Below, piece by piece: positions 34,601-47,000 of a stretch of 64,000 nt of DNA. The translations under genes and the position numbers were made by a program. Below the pieces are notes generated by a model, which saw only the letters and a program-made list of their open reading frames with translations, made no database searches and was not told the origin of the DNA. The stretch covers positions 59,254-123,253 of the forward strand of contig JAHQIW010000692.1 in NCBI GenBank assembly GCA_019055375.1. Reading direction: 5' to 3'. Origin of the DNA: Parelaphostrongylus tenuis. Lineage: Eukaryota > Nematoda > Chromadorea > Rhabditida > Metastrongylidae. Numbering within the stretch: position 1 is the stretch's first letter; every line of letters starts with the position of its first letter.

Positions 34601-37600
34601 GTAAGGGCACTGGGCGGATTCCAAAAGGTTAGGATTTCGAGTTATCTTCTGTTTTGATAGAGCTACAGTACTTTTCCGCCTGGTAACAGGGTATGAAAAC
34701 CAATCCCTTTCGCGTTCTTGTCCAGTGAAAGGAATCTGTTTTTATACCGTGCTAGCAGACAGAAGAGAACCGAGTTTTGATTTACCTGGTACTACTATAT
34801 CTTGTGGAACTAAATTGCTGTGCAGAGGCCAGTAACAATGTTTTTCTTCATTCTAAGTCCTTATGGATATATGTTGTCCATTACTTGTTTCCTTGATAAT
34901 AAATACTTCAGAGATGGAAGAGACGTTGGTCGCCCTAATTCCATTTAACGATGATCGTTTGAAGCCTAAACGAACCTGGTTATGGGTACTAATTGGAATC
35001 TTGGTTAGTAAACAAGAAGCTTTGCTTACAGTTATGGTATTTTTCTCAAGTATTTGGTACTAGTTTTGTGATAAAAGTGCTTTTAGGTATGTTTCTTTCT
35101 TGCATCTGCCGTAATTTTCATGCTTGTACCTCGAGCAGTAGACTTACATAGTGACAAACCAGCTATTAATATCGTTCATGTGACTGAACATCAGATGCTT
35201 CCACCAAAAATGCGGTTCTATTTTATGGTGAGTTTTCGACTATCTAATTGTTTTCAGCATTATCTTGTTCATTGTGTATTTCTATGGCTTTTCAAATTGA
35301 ATTTTTGTTCAGAATTATCTAAATATCTCTAATGCGAACTATTATATTGTTCAAGTGGTCAACACTTCTGCTACGGTAAATAGCTTTCTTCAACTTAGGC
35401 AAATTTTCCAATCTCATTCTTCGATTGATTCAGGTCATCTCGAAATTCCAACCATGGTCGAATGAGGTAATAGGCTCTGGACTGAATGCGTCCTCGGTGC
35501 TTGTGCCACCACGTAGCACTGACAGAGACTTACTGATGTTCAACAACTCCGTCACTCTGGAAGGAGTCGTAGCGTAAGTCAAATACCGTGTTCTGCTTTT
35601 GTGTTTCTCCTTTGGACTTTAGTGTCGATAATTAATGGCGCGATTCTTCAACATTTTTGTCTCTCTTTTCACTACATTCTCAGCACAGAGAATTACATAC
35701 ATTGTAAATTGTATAGCAGTATTATGGCCTGTATTACGCCAGTGCTTAGAGGTGCTTTGTGACTCACACATGGCCAGTAGTTTTATTCTACCCACTTGGT
35801 TCACCGAGCTTCCCACTCTTCCGAGGTCGACAAATTGGTGTCAAAGTTGTCTGGAAAGATAGCAGCACTGACTTGGTACTTCGGTAGCTTACCGCGAGTC
35901 TTCGTAAAGACCAGAGTCATTTAGTCATCTATGGCGATGTTTGATAATGTGGATTACATTGCTGATTCCTAAGCGATTGGTTAACGCCGAAAATTTTATT
36001 CTTTTTCTTACAGTCGTCACCTAGGGAAGTTTTTCTGCATTCTAGATTGCATTTCAGTGTTTTGTGAAAACATAGTGGTTTGCAGTCTAACATTCAATCT
36101 GGTTTTCGACTATTTATAATCCTAAAAACCCATTGGCTACATTGTTTTTCATTTAAAATAGGGAAATTACAATAAGTGGTTATGGAAACATTGAGCGTTA
36201 TAACAAATTGAAAACCGATTTTCCTCCATTTTCAGCATTACCACTAAATCGTATGTTCTTTGTTGGAAAAGTTGAAAGCACGACTTTGATAAAAAATAAA
36301 TATTTGGCTAACGTTTTGGCGTCTTCATGTTCTTCAGATTCTGATCTGTCAACGACTGTGGGCATCGACTCGAATCATCAGTTGTAAGAAGAGAAACCGT
36401 CGAAACAAATGAATAGATTTCTTGGGTTATTGCGTAAATTTTGGCACTAGATCAATGAACAGCAAGTTTATCACCCAGAAGTAATCAAAATAATGTGTTT
36501 TGGTACCGTTCAACTATGCATTTTCTTGCAAACGTTTTGGTATAAAACTTGTCTATACTTGCTTCAAGATGGAGCTGTCTTGGGAACAAAGTTTGCTTGC
36601 TACTCGTGCACGGATGGTGCTAAAGGGGAAGAGCTAGTGAAGCGGCCAGCAAGATTAATGGAGCATTGGGCGATGATGCGGCTGCAGGAAGGACAGCTGG
36701 GAAGTTGCTCGCAAAGTTCAAAGTTGGAGAGAACACTCTGGAGGAACGGTCGTGCTCGTGCCGTCCACAGGAAGATCTAACCAATCTTGCGCGCCTTTTC
36801 ACAAGCATTTTTCCTTACGCGTCATTCGTGCATGAGTAGCAAGCGATTTGGTCCCATGATAACTCTATGTTGAAATAAATCTACGCAATTTGTATACTGC
36901 ATTGTTTGGAAGAGAATACGCGATGAACGATACCAAAATCGTGCAATTGTCTTTCTACTTTTGGTCAATAACTTAGGTGTTTATTGTATCGGTGGCAAAA
37001 CTTATGGAACGACGCAACATTTCTGTCACGTTTCTGCTATCTGCTATTAGCTCAGTAACAAAAGAATACATAGGAACACTTTCGATTTGAGTGTTTTCTT
37101 AAGACCACAACTCACAAAGACTCAAGAAAACACTCGAATCGAAAGATATGATATCTTGAGTATACCAACCAAGAGCAATCGAGTGTACAACACTCTGTGT
37201 TCGGTGAGATTTTCACTGGACATAGGGTGTAAAACGTTCGTCGTCGCTGACTCTTAGTGTGGGAACTGGGACACTCACAGAGATTAGCAAAAGACGAGAA
37301 AGGGTAACTGCCCGACTGACGAGATCGCAAGATCGAAACACTGTATCGGGCTCTATAAGTCAGCCTTCTTAGAGAGACCACCGACATGCGTGGCTCAAAA
37401 AAAAGATCATCAGACATAGGAGCACTGTTTCATTAACAGTGATTTACTTCAGCGATAATACTTATTTTCAGGGAATATTGCCAAACACCATTCTCTATTC
37501 TAACTTCGCTCTATGTTAATATGCAGTTCGACATCGTGGTCACAATTGTCTACTTTAATCACTACGAGAAGGTTTCACTTTCAACAAATCAGCAGGTCTG

Positions 37601-37634
37601 CTGTGTACCATCTGGTAACTGCACGTCTTCGTGA
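31644..37634 (+). CDS. TMEM106-family type II lysosomal membrane protein
   Basis: Seven exons join in phase: 31644-31786, 34545-34627, 34912-35003, 35087-35227, 35313-35375, 35434-35573 and 37472-37634, 825 nt including TGA, giving 274 aa, equal to the usual length of vertebrate TMEM106B. Residues 1-97 are cytosolic and contain the zinc-ribbon-like CPSCKGTGRIPK at 64-75 and the family signature LVALIPFNDDRLKPKR at 81-96. One membrane segment follows (WLWVLIGILVCFFLASAVIF, 98-117), then a lumenal domain with N-glycosylation sequons (NIS, NTS, NAS, NNS, NCT) and the conserved pattern near the C-terminus (VVTIVYFNHYEKVSL). Family members sit in late endosomes and lysosomes and affect lysosome acidification and trafficking; in humans the lumenal domain forms brain amyloid fibrils. 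Intron 1 (2.8 kb) and intron 6 (1.9 kb) are filled with SINEs and mariner MITEs. The start is the first ATG after the acceptor at 31628. Confidence 0.9.
31849..31965 (+). mobile_element. tRNA-derived SINE, family S1 (TMEM106 intron 1)
   Basis: GTGTAGTGGTAGCACATGCC (A box) and GCGGGTTCAACTCCCGC (B box with a good T-arm-like stem) make a head of about 65 nt. A tail follows with TCGAATGTTTTGCATAGCAC and CTCAGAT. The tail TCGAATRTTTT…CTTAGAT recurs at about 42262, 45999 and 58340, so this is a SINE rather than a tRNA gene. Confidence 0.75.
32140..32450. mobile_element. Head-to-head pair of tRNA-like SINEs (family S4)
   Basis: The plus copy (about 32326-32450) begins GCGTCGGTAGTGCAACGGTT, has GGTTTGAATCCCGGC as B box, and closes with a stem partner CTGACGC followed by GTTTTTGCACAGCAGTCCAC. 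The minus copy (about 32310-32140) has the same parts in reverse (GCCGTGATTCGAACCC, CAAAAACGTTTGCGTCAG). In the plus copy the first seven bases pair with CTGACGC, and CTCCC/GGGAG can form an anticodon-like stem. The T stem has a mismatch and U33 is replaced, so it is not a credible tRNA. Together they form a hairpin of more than 100 bp per arm. Confidence 0.75.
32500..33100. mobile_element. Palindromic mariner MITE, copy A (TMEM106 intron 1)
   Basis: Left end AGGTCGTTTCATAAGTTTTG, then GCACCAGAGCAATAAAC. Right end GTTTATTGCCCTAGTGCC, then ATTATGGAACGACCTAA. Both match the ends of the mariner relic at 2949-3898. The interior is itself an imperfect palindrome (GCTTGTACCTGCTTCAAG… near the left, CATGACAGCTCCATC… near the right) and encodes no transposase. 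Length about 600 bp. Confidence 0.85.
34680..34790. repeat. R1 fragment in TMEM106 intron 2
   Basis: TTCTTGTCCAGTGAAAGGAA and AGCAGACAGAAGAGAACCGA resemble R1 parts near 21890-21940 and 59150-59175. Short and diverged. Confidence 0.35.
35725..35880 (+). mobile_element. SINE S2 copy (TMEM106 intron 6)
   Basis: CAGTGCTTAGAGGTGCTTTG (A box), then TTGGTTCACCGAGCTTCC, CTTCCGAGGTCGACAAATTG and GTGTCAAAGTTGTC, in the S2 order. The B box is eroded. Confidence 0.6.
36423..37017. mobile_element. Palindromic mariner MITE, copy B (TMEM106 intron 6)
   Basis: Left end TTGCGTAAATTTTGGCACTA, right end GCAAAACTTATGGAACGACG. The interior GCTTGCTACTCGTGCACGGA at about 36594 is mirrored by TCATTCGTGCATGAGTAGCA at about 36823, so most of the element is one long inverted repeat with a central spacer of about 150 bp. 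No ORF of transposase type. Confidence 0.85.
37080..37420. repeat. Relative of the 23930 foldback, directly before TMEM106 exon 7
   Basis: Contains a small hairpin (GAGTGTTTTCTTAAGACC…, then CAAGAAAACACTCGAATCG), GGTGAGATTTTCACTGGACA, AACGTTCGTCGTCGCTGAC and at the end ACATGCGTGGCTCAAAAA, all found in 23940-24310 in a rearranged order. Ends about 50 bp before the acceptor at 37471. Confidence 0.7.
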
Positions 37635-38034
37635 TTCAAAAGTCTTTGATGAATATTTTCCTTTTGTTGACCGAGCCACTTTTTGACTATTGTGATGAGT
37701 GTCATATATGTCTTATTTCAACGTGTCCTGCTCAGTATCTTATTATAGCGCGTAATCTCATTGTCTTAGACGGACATGATAGTAGCCGTGACTCTCGTCT
37801 GGAATTCACTCGGTGATTTTTAAGCTTATTTGAACGATTTTAAGTTTATAGTGGTCTCCAATCTCCCCATATTGCAGCTATTCTCGTAACCATTTTGATG
37901 CTATTTGTCTAAGTTGATTGCTTTACATATTCAAATGAGATATAAAACTGATAACCTTACTTTTTCTCTTCGTGTATCTGTTCCAGTCTGTTATCTACCT
38001 TTAAAATTACTCAGAACTTGGTAGATTTATATTT
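37635..38034 (+). promoter_or_regulatory. Short intergenic region with possible SL2-type signals
   Basis: Only 400 bp lie between the TMEM106 stop and the next start. The distal part is T-rich and contains TACCTT, the consensus of the U-rich element that in nematode operons precedes SL2 sites, at about 37996. A TTACTCAG acceptor follows at 38014, 21 nt before the ATG at 38035. In C. elegans the element sits about 50 nt from the acceptor; here it is nearer. Position and motifs suggest operon processing, but an independent promoter cannot be excluded. Confidence 0.4.
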
Positions 38035-41000
38035 ATGCTTGGAGCTTGTGGAGATATGGAAACAGCTGTGAAGGAAGGTTGTGATGAAGAAGAAGAAATA
38101 ATGGATCAATTACCTATCCAAGATGAAGCTAGTAGGTTTTCTCGTACAAAGTAGGAGTTTTACGAGTAGAACTCATCTAATCGTCTGATTTTTCAGTGGA
38201 GAATGAATCGAATGAAAATGGAATGCAGCTGTCTACTAATGAGAGCAATAAAGAACAGCTAGAAGAATGTGCTGACGAAGAACTACTTAGTGTTGCGTCG
38301 AGTGATTTAGCCATGGCCGATGAGGCGTACGAATGTTCTGACGACGAAAATTTAGTGAGTTTCTTTGGAAATCGTAGATATCCCTTTGGGAACGGCGCCA
38401 TTTTCGGCTGGTGAGCGGCTCGGACGGCTGCGAAGAGAAGCCGCCGGCGCCTGCTCCAAGATTAATGTAGTAGTTTTGTAATGAAATTGTACTTTTAATT
38501 GTCAACAGGTGGGATTCCGTGTCAGGAATTGGTCAAATATGACATAACGGGTCTCAGTAAGTTTATTTTTATCAGAAAGGACGTAATTGCTTCATGCTTA
38601 ATCCACACTTCAAAGGAAAAAATAAGTATTCATGAAAAGGTTATATATATAAAAGCTCTATCGACCATTCCTACGATATTTTATTTATACTTACTTAGAA
38701 TTCAATCAAATTTATCTTCTATTTCTTTCATATTTCCGTATACTTTATTGCATGAAGTGCATAAAATTAATCATTCTCGCTGAAAATTCTAAAACAATGA
38801 GTAGTTCGTCAAAATAGTGCTGCTTGTTGCTTGCGATCCCGCTTCATCGATTATTCTTGATATTGTTCTTTTCAATTACTAGTGCAGTTCAGATTCCCAT
38901 TTCTCAGATCAATGCATAACTGCGTTCGAATTCCCTGTTTCTAGGTATGGTATGCGAAGATGAGATGGAGATGTAGCGGTTCTTTCCCGTTCTCTCCGCC
39001 TGTTTGAGCGCTTTAGTAGAAACGTGTAAAGCGTTTCAGAACTCATTCCATAGATAAAATCAAGTGAATTTGAACGATGTATTTTATTCCTAAAATGGCC
39101 TGTTTTCTTCGTTGTAACCGTCAAAAAGAGTATTTCTCATCGGATAAAACTTTTTTTTTGAAGCAGTTGGTAATCATCAGATAGGGGAGATCTTAGCAAT
39201 TTGAATGGTGTACTTAATTTTCATAGAGGACTTTTCAAAGTGTTGTAACGCTCAAAAGAAAATTAGATTTCGCAAACTTGGGTAATCTGCAGTGACCGCA
39301 TCCTGTTTTGATCGCTTAGGAAAAACGCGTTTCTTGATTTTTGTCGAAGATATATTAACCATTCGATAGTTCAGATTTCGGAAATTTCGGTGGTATAATT
39401 CATTTTTAAAATATCTCCTTAATGCATTCTAAGAGTAAAAATCAAAATATCTTTCACATTCAAGCACTTCCCGATGAAGTTAGCTTTTTCGCTGGACTTC
39501 TAATTATTCTTTGATAGCTCAAATGTGGACGACTTCGACAATGACTTTGCTTTTGAAAAGAACTTTTTATTGTACTATAGCAGTTGGAAGAAGTTCGAGG
39601 GTCCGCAGTTATTCGATGTGTTCCTAAAGGCACGATGACTAGAGGTCAATTTCGCAAAATTCCACTTTCTTGGAGTGCTTTCTTCTCTTGACTACCTTAG
39701 CTCACTAAGGATCCTCTTTAAAATAAATTACGTCTTTGAAATAGCTGAAATTTGCACTATCGAATGGTTATTGGTTGTTTATAGAAAAGACTTTATCCGG
39801 CAAAAAATCCTTAAACGTGAGATTAAATTTTATTTCCACTGCTACAGCTCAAAAAAGAAGCTAATTGAGGAACATAATTTACCATTTAAGTTCACTTGAT
39901 TCCACCTGTCGAATGAATACTAGAAGTCCAGTGGAGTAGGTTTTTTTTTTCTGGAATAGATCGAAATCTCAAATCGCAATTCTCAGAATGCGATTGTATG
40001 TGGTATAAATTGTTTTCAAAAGTAAGGATTTTGATGACGGTTGAGCGTTATAATTTTAAAATACGTTTACGAAAGTTTTGTTAATCATACTCAAATTTTT
40101 TTTTTAGCAATAATGTCTATAAGAATCAAAATATATTTATAAAATTTCGAAATATCCGCTTTTAATTTGAAAAATTGGATTGCTATTGCTAAACGTCATC
40201 TTTTATTTCTCATCATCAGAACGTACTGTGGGATTATTCTTAAACAATAAGCTTAGTATCAGAGTCAGAATTTCTCAAGCTATCTATTGATTACAAAAAC
40301 ATCAAGGAGATAGAGAAAATGCCCAACAACAGCTGAGAATGCAAGCCTTTTCGCAAGTATATGGATTTTTCTTGTGAAAAGGAAAGATTTTGAGCAGCAT
40401 TAGCGTTAATGTTGCCAACGTCATCCATACAGGAATCTTATCAGTGATATTTCATCGTTTTTTGATGGCAGTGTTTCTCTGACAGCTTTATTAACCCGAA
40501 TTTGTATTGGAGTACGCACCATTCTTCGTAGTCCGTCCGAACAGCGCGCCCAGCTGTGGGTCATATTGACCCTCATCGTCCGCGAAGGGACTTTTCTTCT
40601 CTATGAGTTTCATATTATTCAGTCTTTCAAAAAAAGGAAGAGAAGCACTCGAAGCTATCAGGTAGCTGTTTCATATCTATTGATAATTTTCCGAAAACTT
40701 GGGTATCCGGGCTGTTGAGAGCTTGATTCTAATTTTTTTGGGGTAAACATTTTACAATGGTTATGCAAAAACCAGCCAATTCTGATAGTAGAATTCGTTT
40801 TCCTAACGGAATCTATGGGACTAATGTCATCAGTATGTGCTTGTGTAGTGCAGCGGTTAGAGGTCTCTTTGCAACACAGTGAGTCAGTCACTGTTTCAAA
40901 CCCGCGCTGAGGACTCACCAAGCTTTCAAGCCCTACGGGGTCTGTAAATTGGTACTAATTTTCTCGCAGAGTATAGCAGGACTAACTCGATACATTGCTA

Positions 41001-44000
41001 GGCTACTGCAGGCAGGTCATCATAGATGCCAGATCTGAATCAAATTATATCTATAATAATTGATAAAGTCGAATGCATGGCCTATCTATCCCTCAGGGAG
41101 TGATCAATACCGAAAACTTTATCCTACATCTATTACGAAATTTCCGATTTTTTACCAGATTTGCCTGCGGAAATAAGATCACTGGCATCAAGTATCAAAA
41201 GGCCAGCACAAGCTGCTGTACAGGCTAAATAAGTATTCACCCATTTCTAACGATGTTTGATGAAATGGAATGTGTGGTGCAACCACCAGGGGATAGGGAA
41301 CACCGAGCGCTTGATATTCTGTCTCTTGAAGTGATAATCGCAATTTTTAGTTATCAATTCTTATCTTTGAAGGACGGATTGTCGGAATATGTCACGGAAG
41401 AAGTGGTCCGATTTGATGTAGACAACTTCAAACCAGGTCCAACAAAAGTGCGTGAGCATATCCGAGTAATCAGAATAGTGCGAAGTGAGTAAATTCGCCA
41501 TCTCACATATACGTATAACGCATTTGCAGCATATTCGTCCTCCATGGTTCAAGTACCCACCGGCGGATTGTGATGCAAAAAACTGGGAGATTTTCATGGA
41601 AACGTTGGAAGCATTCGATCACGACACCATACTTGAGGGAATGTATGTTCCTTTGTGCTACTCTTCAACCGCAGTACAATGCATATTATTTATAGAGATG
41701 ATTTCATTGTTACTATCGAGACGTTGATGCCTCATTTAGCTTCATGTTTCACTTTGGTTGGAAAAGGTATGGCGTCAAAGTTTTATGTGTAATTTAACAT
41801 ATATGATTTACATGGGTTTTCTTATTAGGTCGTAACCTAAGTTTTGGCTCTAAAACATTGAATTAACTTTATTAACCAAAAGTAGTCATAATTGCATGGT
41901 TTTCGTATCGGAAAAAATTGCACATTTTCTTGCGGCAACTCGAATACGCAAATGATTTCAAGAAAATGTGCAATTTAACGATATCAGAATCATGCAGATA
42001 CAACTACATCTGGTTGGTAAGTTTGATGTTTATTGCTCTAATGTCAAAATTTATGGAACGACCTAATATATCAGCTTAACTTGGTTGATGACTGGGATGC
42101 CGATTTGTGCTTACCTTATCAAACCCATTAAACGATGGCTGCTGACACCTACGATAGGATATATCGAAGAAAAAGTGGTAGCGAAGCTGCGGCCTCAGTG
42201 GGTGTAGTAGTAGCACGCGTCCGCCGTCCAGTCGAAACACAGGCTCAACTCTAGCAGGGGTCGAATGTTTTGCACACTCACAACTCTTAGATATAATCAG
42301 GCACTTCAAATGTGGTCAGGGTTCCAAATGTATCTGGAGAGCACTTGAATGTATGGCACGACTATTATATCTCCATGCGAAAAAAGTCTTATCAGATAGC
42401 GAACTTTACACTTTTTTTTTTCTACAAACATAGGGGCTTCTGTATTATGTTGGCACTTGAACTAGATTTTCCATTTATGATATGTGGAAAATGTAATTGT
42501 AGATGGTGCTGTAAGCGATAAGGAGGTGTCGTCGAGGATCATAGTTTGGTTAGAAATGTGTTTGAGCAAGGACGTACAAGCACTCGAAGAGGTATCGATG
42601 AGAACTGTAATTGTTCTATTTCGAAGCTTTAGGTGTTTTCCTTTCTCAAAGTCCTTCGTTTAGATGGATAAAATGTATGGCGTCGCTTTTGGTATTATCA
42701 AGACTGTTGCCGATTCACCAAATGGCACTGTTATTGGAGAAAATCTGATCGTAAATGCTACTTTTTATCGTCATCTTTGTGAATTTTTATCTTATATTTT
42801 CTTAAAGGAATTTGGTTTGATGGAGCTATTGTTTTCTGCTTTGGAGGAATCGAATTCTGCTATGTTACGAATGGGAGCTCTTTATGCGATTTTTCAATTG
42901 GTTAGTGGCTATATTCCGCTTTTTTCAAACATTTCAATACATTCCTGTCATTATATTATCGAAGAAAGCATGTAGCGCAGTGGTTGGATGGCTCCACGTA
43001 GGATACAAGATCAGTTTAGCGTTTTTCAGGGATTGATCAACGCCAGAAGCTTAATATTTTTCTTTTTCATCATATTATCGAGCACTCACGGCACAGTGGT
43101 TAGAGGTGCTCTACGTCAAACACACGCGGTCGATAAGGCGATCGTTCGATCTCGCGCGTAAGACTCACCAAGCCTTCCAACCCTTCGGAGTCGGTGAATT
43201 GGTACCAAACTTATCAGAGAGTTTAACTACACTGACTTGTTACACCAGTGGGCCACAACGAGCCATTGCAAACTCCAGAGATAAACCCAACAACCTCAAG
43301 CGTTGATAGATGAAAACGATTGCATGACGCGTCCCTCAGGGATTGATCAGCATCAAAAGCTTTTTTTTGTCCTTTGATTTCACACTGCTGTCATATTGCT
43401 TTGAGAACTATGAGTCAAATTTAATTCAAGATTTCGTCGCCATCGCTGTGGCGTAAAGCAAACGCTAATTTACGCGAAGTGAATTCTGAAGACCGTCAAC
43501 ATTCTTTATACTCAAGACTGGTGGCATTATCACTTGGAGATCGATTCTTCGTTAGTAAGGTCTGAATGTTGCTTCAGCATTCTAAAGAATGATGCTTTTG
43601 TTTCTTATTTTTCTAATAATTTTGCATTTTAGGAATTTCTGAGTTTAGTGACTCTGACGCTGTCTTGGTCACGTTTCATCACTTCTCTTATCAAATTTGA
43701 AGCAGTGGCAGATCAGCTGTTTTCGAAAATTTGCACCTCTTCAAGTGACGATTTACCAATAGCTTCATTGTCGGAAGGATGGAATAACTTTCTCGTTAGG
43801 TGGGGTTTTCACTCACTTGCAAAGATTTTCTATTATAACTTGTTTCGTATTATCATTATACATGATGTTATTGCTTCATCCAAGACCCCCGTGTCGTAAA
43901 AATGTGATCATCATCCAAAGACCAGCTTCCGGTTAACCTCAGTGCAGTGAACTATTGTGCTCTCTGAGCTTACCCAACACTATCAAATAGTATTGTTTCC

Positions 44001-47000
44001 GCCTATAGCCCTGGAGTTCGCTGGCACCTAGGCTCCCTGGACACTTCAAGGAGCACAGCAGCCAAAATCAGCACAGTTTGCATGTGTTGGGGGTCGCATT
44101 GTCAGTGAAGACGAGCCGACCATGTATTCAAGTAAACAGCACTGCTAATGAAGGTAAAATAGGAAATTCTACTACGCTGTTCGATTTGTAGGTTATAGGA
44201 ACTATTCCACGAATGAGCACTGAGCATGCATCATCTGGGAGCACCTATTCATTAACCTTGTGTTGAAAATGAGAAGAAAAGCTTAGAAAACTAATCTTTA
44301 TCTAAAGCCTCACGGGGTTGATATCTTTTTCCCCAATCGATTGCTCTTCTTTCCGGTCGATGGGTTTTCGCGATTGCTTGTGGTTGACGTTTCGGCAAAT
44401 ACGCCTTCTTCAGAGCCTTACAATCTAATCCAGGGACTACTTAAAAAACATTGTATTGGTTGTTGTAAAGGGGTGTTGAGTTTCGAGTTTGCCTTTAGCA
44501 CACAGTAATCACTAACTCGAAATTGAATACTCGATTTTGTGGTGATTCAGTGCGCGTGTCTTTTCATATAGCACAGAAAGCAGCTCACTTTGGGTTATAA
44601 CTGTTTATAGTAATGATAGTAGTAATGCAATACATACAATGTGAAGGTATGTAGTTGAAGAAATAAGGAGGAACAGAGTTGGGTGAATAACTGGAACACT
44701 GGAACGCTGGGCTGCCTACGGTGTATAGTGGCGTGAAGCTATTATTATAGGGAACTACGACGAAGGCTTAACCTGATAAAGTTGCACTAAAGGGTAAGCA
44801 CAGAGAGATACAGACGCACAAGCTATGGGAAAGAAAGTTCAGAGCACAGAAAGCTACAAGTGCACGCTTCGATGTCAAAGGAATAATACGTCCTGTATGG
44901 GAAAGCGATGCTATCGCACCAAGGAAAAGGTGATAGGAATAGCTTGAGTTAGAGTTCATGTGAAAGCGATGATAACGGATCAAGGAAAAGGTATGGGGAT
45001 GCAATGGAGTAGTTTGTAGGAAAGGTCATTTGATACCGTATTACATCTTAAGCCAAAGGTTTACGTAATCAGTTCAGATCATGAACATAGGGAAATCGTC
45101 ATACCACCTTGTTAGTACCGTTGTAAAGTTATCATTACAGTTTGAATGCGGTTCGAGAGTACATCGCTGAGTTTGACGATGAGAAAATTTGCGCAGGCTT
45201 CGATGTTTATGCTGTTTTACAATCCAGGTTCGTGGTATTCCTTTTTTTGTATCCTTTATCGTTTCAGTATCACGGTTCCTTGCTTTTTTTTCTAATCCTT
45301 GTAACTCGCTGATGGCCACTGTCGACAGGCAGGCGGCTTCTGCTTGTCTGTGCATGCGTGTCTGACTGCCTGCTTCCCCACAAGGTGCGATGCCGCCATT
45401 ACAGTAGCTGAGGTTAGACATTGCGCGTCTCGGTACGAAACGTGCCGTGTAGTCCTCTAGGGGTAAAACAGTTCCAGACTTTCAATAATTTTGATTACTT
45501 TTTTCCTAAGATAGAATTGAAGGGCCTCTACTTCTTCTTTCTCTAAATCACAGTTTTCAGTGAACTTCTTGGTATTTGCGCCCGCCTTCTGAGAATGTCC
45601 CGAGTGTTTGATGCATGGCCAAATGTGCTACAGTTCTTACAGTATTTGATGGATGATAAGTATTACGGAACGTTGTTCATCGCTCACAGTGCCGAACTCA
45701 ATTCGCTTTATACAGAGCTGAAAATGCTGGCCGATGCTGAAGATTCGGTGAGATGACTTTGAAATTATATCTCTTGTAATCGTCCATGTGACCACTTTTC
45801 TCAACTTCCTTTATCACTTTTAATGCCAGATTTCTAAGCGCTATCTGTAAAACTCACTTTACGTTAGACTATAATGAAGTTGGCTGCTGACAGCTCTGTA
45901 TAATTCTTGTCGAAAAAATGAAGACTATCAGAGCAGTGACTTCGATGGCATAGTGGTAGTCCCAGTAAAGACGGAACTCGGGTTCGAATCCCGGTCGAGG
46001 TCGAATATTTTCAAATCGCTTAACATCCTTAGATTTATGATTAAAACTTCGTACACTCATAAAAATCAGTAGAAATAAGATGACTCTTTTTGTATTTTGA
46101 CCAGTGGATTTCACAAATTTGACTGTTTTCCCTCTCATATATCTTCGCGTTTGTCCCAGATATGTAAGCTCGCCGAAAAGGCAAATATTAGCCTTTTTAT
46201 AGCTTAAGCTTTTTTTCTAGTTTTCCAATCTTTATGCCAAACTTTTCAGAGGAGACTGTTTCTAAAATCTTCAATGGACATAAAAATTCTATCAGGGTAA
46301 AGCTATAGATCATATCGGCGCTCTATGCGACTTTATTTTATTTTAGGTTTTTCGAAATTTTTTTCATCAGGGAATAGATATTTACAGGATCAGAGCTCAC
46401 AGTTGGAGGGTTGTGATTTCTATGAAGAAGGCTTTTGTGAGTTTGAAGAGAAATTTGCAACACCCAAGGAGTTATATCTAACAATTAGTTATCGCCTTCA
46501 CGTTCTTCAGCTGCTTGATGAATTACGTGGATGTGCAGGATCGTAAGTGTAAAACGACTTTCGGTCGGAATTTTTCAGCTTCAGAACATGACATATTTCA
46601 GAATGCGTCATGATATCGATGATGAAAAACGTGTTTCCAGTTTGCTATCTCTATGTGAGTTGAGTAATGATACAGACGGAATAGGAAGACGAGAAGTCGT
46701 CTGGATGTTAGCTCAGAAATACGTCTACTACTTAATGGATATAATTGAACACACTGCGGTAACATTATTGACTTTTCCAATTAGAACTAATTTGTCACTT
46801 TAGCCGAAACTTCGTACTAATTTAATTGCTGACATGAATTCGTTTTTATTGATCAACATAAAAATGTTATCACTTATATTACTAGATTAGAAGGCAGTCT
46901 TTTCGATGTCTCATATCTTACCTTTAGACACTTTATTATCCGTCTTTACAGTTTTATTTCACTCTGCGTATCCCAGTACTTCTAGCATTCAATTCGTTTT

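Noticed and set aside
41218..41378. Single continuous exon from 41253 through 41447
   Set aside because: The frame is open but cannot be joined in phase to the exon at 41159-41217. A short 42-nt intron (41337-41378) is possible; the structure is left unresolved.
45074..45421. Minus-strand open frame of 115 codons
   Set aside because: Lies in an intron beside a repeated unit, low complexity, no family similarity or proper start context.
45941..46005. Possible functional tRNA gene
   Set aside because: Acceptor and T stems pair, but the anticodon arm is several bases too short, and the attached tail is repeated elsewhere, so it is a SINE.
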